DNA of 9,239 nt, taken from positions 1-9,239 of the forward strand of contig JAIRTK010000053.1 of NCBI GenBank assembly GCA_031254955.1, in the 5' to 3' direction. Positions 5,465-9,239 of this stretch are shown here, piece by piece. The stretch is from Opitutaceae bacterium. Lineage in GTDB: Bacteria; Verrucomicrobiota; Verrucomicrobiia; Opitutales; Opitutaceae. The position numbers and the translations under genes were made by a program. Every line of letters begins with the position of its first letter. Position 1 is the stretch's first letter. The notes below the pieces were generated by a model. The model was not told the origin of the DNA, searched no databases, and saw only the letters and a program-made list of their open reading frames with translations.

Positions 5465-7564
5465 TCACGCCACGGGTAGCGTGATGCGGAGTGTGGTGCC
5501 GGCGGGGGAACTGCTTTCGAGCGTGATGTTGCCGTGGTGGCTGGCGAGGATGCGGCGGGCGATGGAGAGGCCGAGGCCGGTGCCGTCGGGTCGGCCAGAG
5601 AGGAACGAGGTGAAGAGGTGGTCACGCACGTTTTCCGGGATGCCGCCGCCGGTGTCGGTGATGTCGATGTGCACCAGGCGCGGGCGCGCCGCAGCGGCGA
5701 CGGGGGCGATATTGGCGGCGACGGGGGCGGTATTGGCGGGGGTGGCGGGAGCGGTATCGGCGGTATCGGCAGGGGCGGTATCGGCAGGAGCGGTATCGGC
5801 AGGGGTGGTATCGGCAGGGGTGGTATCGGTGGGGGTGGTATCGGTGGTATCGGCGGGGGTGGGGGTTTCGGCGGGGGTGAGGGGGGGGAGGTGGTGCGTG
5901 AGCGTGATGCGGCCGCCTTTGGGCATGGCTTGCATGGCGTTGAGGAGGACGTTGAGGAGGACTTGCTGGAGCTGGCCTTTGTGGGCGTTGACGTTGAGGG
6001 TGCGCGGCGGCGGTTCGTAGTGGAGGCGGATTTTCGCTTGGGCGAGTTTCAGGCGGATGAGGACGATGGTGTCGTCGATGATGTCGGCCAGCGGCCAGCG
6101 GGAATGGAGGCTGGCCGGGGCTTTCGCGAAGTGGAGCACGCGGGTGACGATGGCTTCGAGTTGGTCGAGTTTTTCGCCGATGACGCGCAGGTCGGTGCGG
6201 CGCGGGTCGGCGGCGGGGAAGTCGAGGCCGAGCGCGCCGTGGAGGAGTTTGAGGACGGTGAGCGGGTTGCGGATTTCGTGGGCGATCTCGGCGGCGAGCA
6301 GGCCGAGGGTGGTGAGTTGTTCGTTTTTGCGCAGGAGGGCTTCGCTTTGGAAGACGCGGGCGTAGAGGCGCGCGTTTTGCAGGGCGACGGCGGCGAGGCT
6401 GGCGATGGCGGCGAGGAGGCGTTTTTCGTCGTTGGTGAAGCGGTGCGCGTGGTCGGTGAAGACGGCGAGCACGCCCAGGATTTCGTCTTCAAAGATGAGC
6501 GGCGCGGCCAGCAGCGAGCGCGGCGGGGGGGGGCGCGGGAGGTCGAGCAGGTCGAGAAAGTCGGGGCCGCGCATGTCGGTGAATTCGACTTGGCGGCGTG
6601 TGTGGATGGCGGAGGCGACGAGGCAGGAGTCGAGCGGGAGGCTGGTGTCGAGCGGGAGGCCGGCGTGCGCGGGCGCGGGTGCGCCGGGCGGGAGGTCGTC
6701 GTCGGTGGGCGCGGGCGCGGTGGGAGGGAGGTCGGTGTCGCGCGGGAGGTCGGCGGCGGTGGGCGCGGTGGGCGCGGTGGGCGCGGGTGGGTTGAAGGAG
6801 ACGGGGCGGATGGCGTGGCGCGCGGGTTCGTGCAGGTAGAGCGCGCATCCGGGGTGGCCGGGCATGATTTCGCGGGTGTCGCGGGTGACGGTTTCGAAGA
6901 GTTCCCGTTCCTCAAGTTTGGCGACGAGGGTCTGGCCGATGGTGATGAGGGTTTCGAGTTGGCGGGATTTTTCCCGGAGCTGGCGGAGTTGCCAGAGGCG
7001 CGTGACGCAGGCCGTGGCTTCGCGGGTGTAGTGGACGAGCAGTCGCAGGTCGCGTTCACCGAAGGCGGCGGGGTGGTCGTGGTCGAGTTGGATGACGCCG
7101 AGCACTTGGCCGTTTTGTTCCATGGGCGCGGCCATGACGCAGCGCGAGGCGGGGCGGGTGCGGATGTGGCGCGGCTCGGCGGCGACATCGGGGACGAGTC
7201 GCGCGCGGGCGTGGAGCGCGACCCAGCCGGCGATGCCGTGGCCGGGGCGCAGGGAATGGTCGCGGGCGTCGCCGGGTTGCCCTGTGTGCGCTTCGATTTC
7301 GAGGCGGCCGGAGTCGGGGTTGAGCAGCGAGATGGCGCCGGCGGCGGCGCCGAGCGCGGCGACGATTTCGGCGAGCAGCGCGTTGAGCGTGTCGCGGTGG
7401 GGGGCGGTTTCGTCGCGCGCGATGGTGGCGAGGCGGTGAAGCGTGCGGAGGGCGCGGAGGTCGTCGTGAAGCTCCGGGTCGAGCGGCTGGAGGGCGTCCG
7501 CGGCGTCTTGGTCGCGGGCGCTCTGGTCGTGCGGTGCTGGCGGTTGCGTCGGATGGGATTGCAC
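5465..7564 (-). CDS. Soluble GAF-GAF sensor histidine kinase
   Basis: The 699-residue protein has two GAF domains, about 40-190 and 205-400, followed by a histidine kinase core. The H-box LLAAEIAHEIRNPLTVLK (422-439) carries phospho-acceptor His429. The N-box is LLNVLLNAMQAMPKGG (536-551, Asn542). G1 is DITDTGGGIPE (634-644), the F-box FTSF (651-654) and G2 GTGLGLSIARRIL (661-673). No transmembrane segment is seen, so it should sense a cytoplasmic signal by GAF ligand binding and pass phosphate to a response regulator, none of which is encoded in the window. Two low-complexity insertions are odd: residues about 258-310 in a GAF2 loop and about 563-627 between N-box and G1. The GTG at 7564 is the first start in frame, with no visible ribosome site, and the first ~30 residues are low complexity, so a later start is possible. 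It is divergent from trpB and convergent with the cardiolipin synthase gene. Confidence 0.9.
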   Translation of the reverse strand: MQSHPTQPPAPHDQSARDQDAADALQPLDPELHDDLRALRTLHRLATIARDETAPHRDTLNALLAEIVAALGAAAGAISLLNPDSGRLEIEAHTGQPGDARDHSLRPGHGIAGWVALHARARLVPDVAAEPRHIRTRPASRCVMAAPMEQNGQVLGVIQLDHDHPAAFGERDLRLLVHYTREATACVTRLWQLRQLREKSRQLETLITIGQTLVAKLEERELFETVTRDTREIMPGHPGCALYLHEPARHAIRPVSFNPPAPTAPTAPTAADLPRDTDLPPTAPAPTDDDLPPGAPAPAHAGLPLDTSLPLDSCLVASAIHTRRQVEFTDMRGPDFLDLLDLPRPPPPRSLLAAPLIFEDEILGVLAVFTDHAHRFTNDEKRLLAAIASLAAVALQNARLYARVFQSEALLRKNEQLTTLGLLAAEIAHEIRNPLTVLKLLHGALGLDFPAADPRRTDLRVIGEKLDQLEAIVTRVLHFAKAPASLHSRWPLADIIDDTIVLIRLKLAQAKIRLHYEPPPRTLNVNAHKGQLQQVLLNVLLNAMQAMPKGGRITLTHHLPPLTPAETPTPADTTDTTPTDTTPADTTPADTAPADTAPADTADTAPATPANTAPVAANIAPVAAAARPRLVHIDITDTGGGIPENVRDHLFTSFLSGRPDGTGLGLSIARRILASHHGNITLESSSPAGTTLRITLPVA
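5752..5859. repeat. 15-bp tandem repeat inside the histidine kinase gene
   Basis: Five consecutive 15-base units of the form YGGTATCGGYRGGRG occupy 5761-5835. They are flanked by 9-base partial units at 5752-5760 and 5836-5844 and one more full unit at 5845-5859. All lengths are multiples of three, so the kinase frame is kept. On the coding strand the units give repeats of PADT followed by T or A. More degenerate relatives continue to about 5690 (APVAAN-type) and 5878, making the whole insertion about 65 residues. Confidence 0.85.
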
Positions 7565-7629
7565 GGGGGTTGAAGCATGGGGAAGGGCGGCTGCGCCGCC
7601 AGTTTAAGTTTGGCTCTGTTTTGTTAGCG

Positions 7630-7714
7630 GAGGGTTGGTTAATAGAGGGCGGTGAATAGAGATTGGTTAATAGAGGTTGGTGAATGGAGGTCGGTTAATA
7701 GAGGTTTGTTAACT
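7630..7714. repeat. 14-bp tandem repeat array, six units
   Basis: Consecutive units begin at 7630 (15 bases), 7645, 7659, 7673, 7687 and 7701, each close to GAGGTTGGTTAATA. A partial seventh, GAGGTTAAG, follows at 7715. Conserved positions are the GAG start and the GTKAAT core, and units differ at two to five sites. The array is 66-150 bases upstream of the kinase start, where iterated regulator-binding sites could sit, but a simple decayed minisatellite explains it equally well. Confidence 0.75.
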
Positions 7715-7743
7715 GAGGTTAAGCGGACGGCTGGCGGGGTTGC

Positions 7744-7770
7744 GTGGCATGGGCGAGACGCTCGTGCTGC
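7744..7770. repeat. Hairpin element related to the 5387 palindrome
   Basis: GCATGGGCG (7747-7755) and CGCTCGTGC (7759-7767) pair across an AGA loop with two G-U wobbles. Three further pairs, two of them wobbles, extend the stem to 7744-7770. The shape, a short GC stem with a purine three-base loop, resembles the 5387-5403 hairpin. Translated, it gives WHGRDARAAR, similar to the RQDAGA-type reading there. It may be a degenerate copy of one intergenic palindrome family. Confidence 0.45.
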
Positions 7771-7779
7771 TCGGCCCGG

Positions 7780-7851
7780 CACCCGAACCGCTTGTGCCAC
7801 CCGAACCGCTTGTGGCACCCGAACCGCTTGTGGCACCCGAACCGTCCGTGC
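7780..7851. repeat. 18-bp tandem repeat array, four units
   Basis: Units at 7780-7797, 7798-7815, 7816-7833 and 7834-7851 follow CACCCGAACCGCTTGTGG. The first differs at its last base, the second and third are identical, and the fourth is diverged in its second half (ACCGTCCGTGC). GGCAC and GTGCC around the first unit are inverted, so each unit can fold weakly. It begins 10 bases after the 7744-7770 hairpin. No coding or regulatory role is evident. Confidence 0.82.
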
Positions 7852-7931
7852 CCGGCGAATCGCGCTGTCTCGCGTGAACCTTGGTTAACAAAGTAGAATT
7901 AATTAAGCTGGAGGGGATTTCTGAAAATTCA

Positions 7932-8011
7932 TTTTCAACCGCGAAAAAGTGCCAAAAGGCGCCAAAAAAAACGCTTGGTTGGCGTCATTTCGCGGTTTTG
8001 GCGGTTGAAAA
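7932..8011 (+). promoter_or_regulatory. trpB: Competing inverted repeats in the trpB leader
   Basis: One left arm can pair with two different right arms. TTTTCAACCGC (7932-7942) is perfectly complementary to GCGGTTGAAAA (8001-8011, 11 bp). The overlapping AACCGCGAAA (7937-7946) is perfectly complementary to TTTCGCGGTT (7988-7997, 10 bp). CGCCAAAA (7960-7967) can in addition pair with TTTTGGCG (7996-8003), and CGCCAA with TTGGCG (7979-7984). These structures exclude one another. With the terminator-like hairpin at 8053 they resemble an attenuation leader for trpB. The alternative is a decayed intergenic repeat of the AACCGCGAAA type. Confidence 0.4.
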
Positions 8012-8052
8012 ACCAAAGAGGCCGGAAGCCTTCACGATTCATTTTAGAGGCG

Positions 8053-8070
8053 GCGGGGCACCCCGCTTTT
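8053..8070 (+). terminator. Terminator-like hairpin 54 bases before trpB
   Basis: GCGGGG (8053-8058) and CCCCGC (8061-8066) are perfectly complementary, foldable as a 5-bp stem with a GCAC loop, and TTTT follows immediately (8067-8070). This is the form of a Rho-independent terminator, though both stem and T-run are short. Its place within the presumed trpB leader suggests either attenuation or termination of an upstream transcript. No upstream plus-strand gene is apparent that would need it. Confidence 0.45.
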
Positions 8071-8119
8071 CATGCTCGCTGTCCGCGCCCGCCCCGCCTA
8101 GGAGTAGCATCCTCCTCCC

Positions 8120-9239
<1,120 letters not shown>

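Larger units (their letters stand above)
7565..8119. other. Divergent intergenic region between the kinase and trpB
   Basis: This 555-bp stretch separates two divergently transcribed genes and should hold both promoters. It contains, in order, a small hairpin GGCGGC-TGC-GCCGCC (7586-7600) in the kinase leader, a 14-bp tandem array, a hairpin element, an 18-bp tandem array, a set of inverted repeats and a terminator-like hairpin. A weak -10-like TAGAAT is at 7894-7899 on the plus strand, with no good -35 at the right distance. Frames open across it have repeat-derived translations and match nothing. Confidence 0.55.

Noticed and set aside
5534..7573. 679-residue open frame antisense to the histidine kinase
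   Set aside because: It reads as low-complexity Gly/Val/Glu sequence, including the repeat as GGIGRGGIG. The minus frame has all kinase boxes.
7780..7851. CRISPR array
   Set aside because: The 18-bp units abut with no spacers, so this is a tandem repeat.
7652..7888. Plus-strand 78-residue frame across the 14-bp and 18-bp repeats
   Set aside because: Its TRTACGTRTACG-type sequence is just the translated 18-bp repeat, with no start signal.

Overview
The window is a GC-rich bacterial chromosome segment. Codon use is strongly G/C-ending, Shine-Dalgarno signals are weak or absent, and the intergenic regions are crowded with small hairpins and tandem repeats. This style, together with the translated look of the hairpin elements, suggests a verrucomicrobial genome, perhaps Opitutaceae. 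That assignment is inference from memory and is only moderately supported.

Layout, left to right. (1) Positions 1-1143 are a small accessory island, AT-richer up to about 600. It holds the C-terminal end of an IS5-family transposase, a minus-strand lipoprotein gene that the IS5 end appears to have truncated, and the C-terminal part of an IS110-family transposase. (2) Positions 1144-1437 hold a decaying 20-bp repeat and a long purine-only tract. (3) Three plus-strand genes follow with short gaps: a divergent adenylosuccinate synthetase (purA type), a TfoX N-terminal-domain protein and a lipoprotein of the phospholipase D / cardiolipin synthase C type. (4) Positions 5032-5464 are a convergent intergenic region with a second copy of the repeat-plus-purine-tract unit and a cluster of hairpins. 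(5) A minus-strand soluble GAF-GAF histidine kinase occupies 5465-7564. Two Pro/Thr/Asp/Ala-rich expansions lie in it, one made of 15-bp tandem repeats inside the ATP-binding domain. (6) The divergent intergenic region 7565-8119 carries a 14-bp tandem array, a hairpin element, an 18-bp tandem array, a set of competing inverted repeats and a terminator-like hairpin. (7) trpB, tryptophan synthase beta, starts at 8120 and runs off the right edge.

The genes do not form one pathway. purA, trpB and the cardiolipin synthase are metabolic genes, and the kinase has no response regulator in view. I found no CRISPR array, toxin-antitoxin pair, rRNA, tRNA or clear defence system. The most unusual signals are the repeat expansion inside the kinase ATPase domain, the attenuator-like leader of trpB, the dense repeat arrays beside it, and the divergent PurA.
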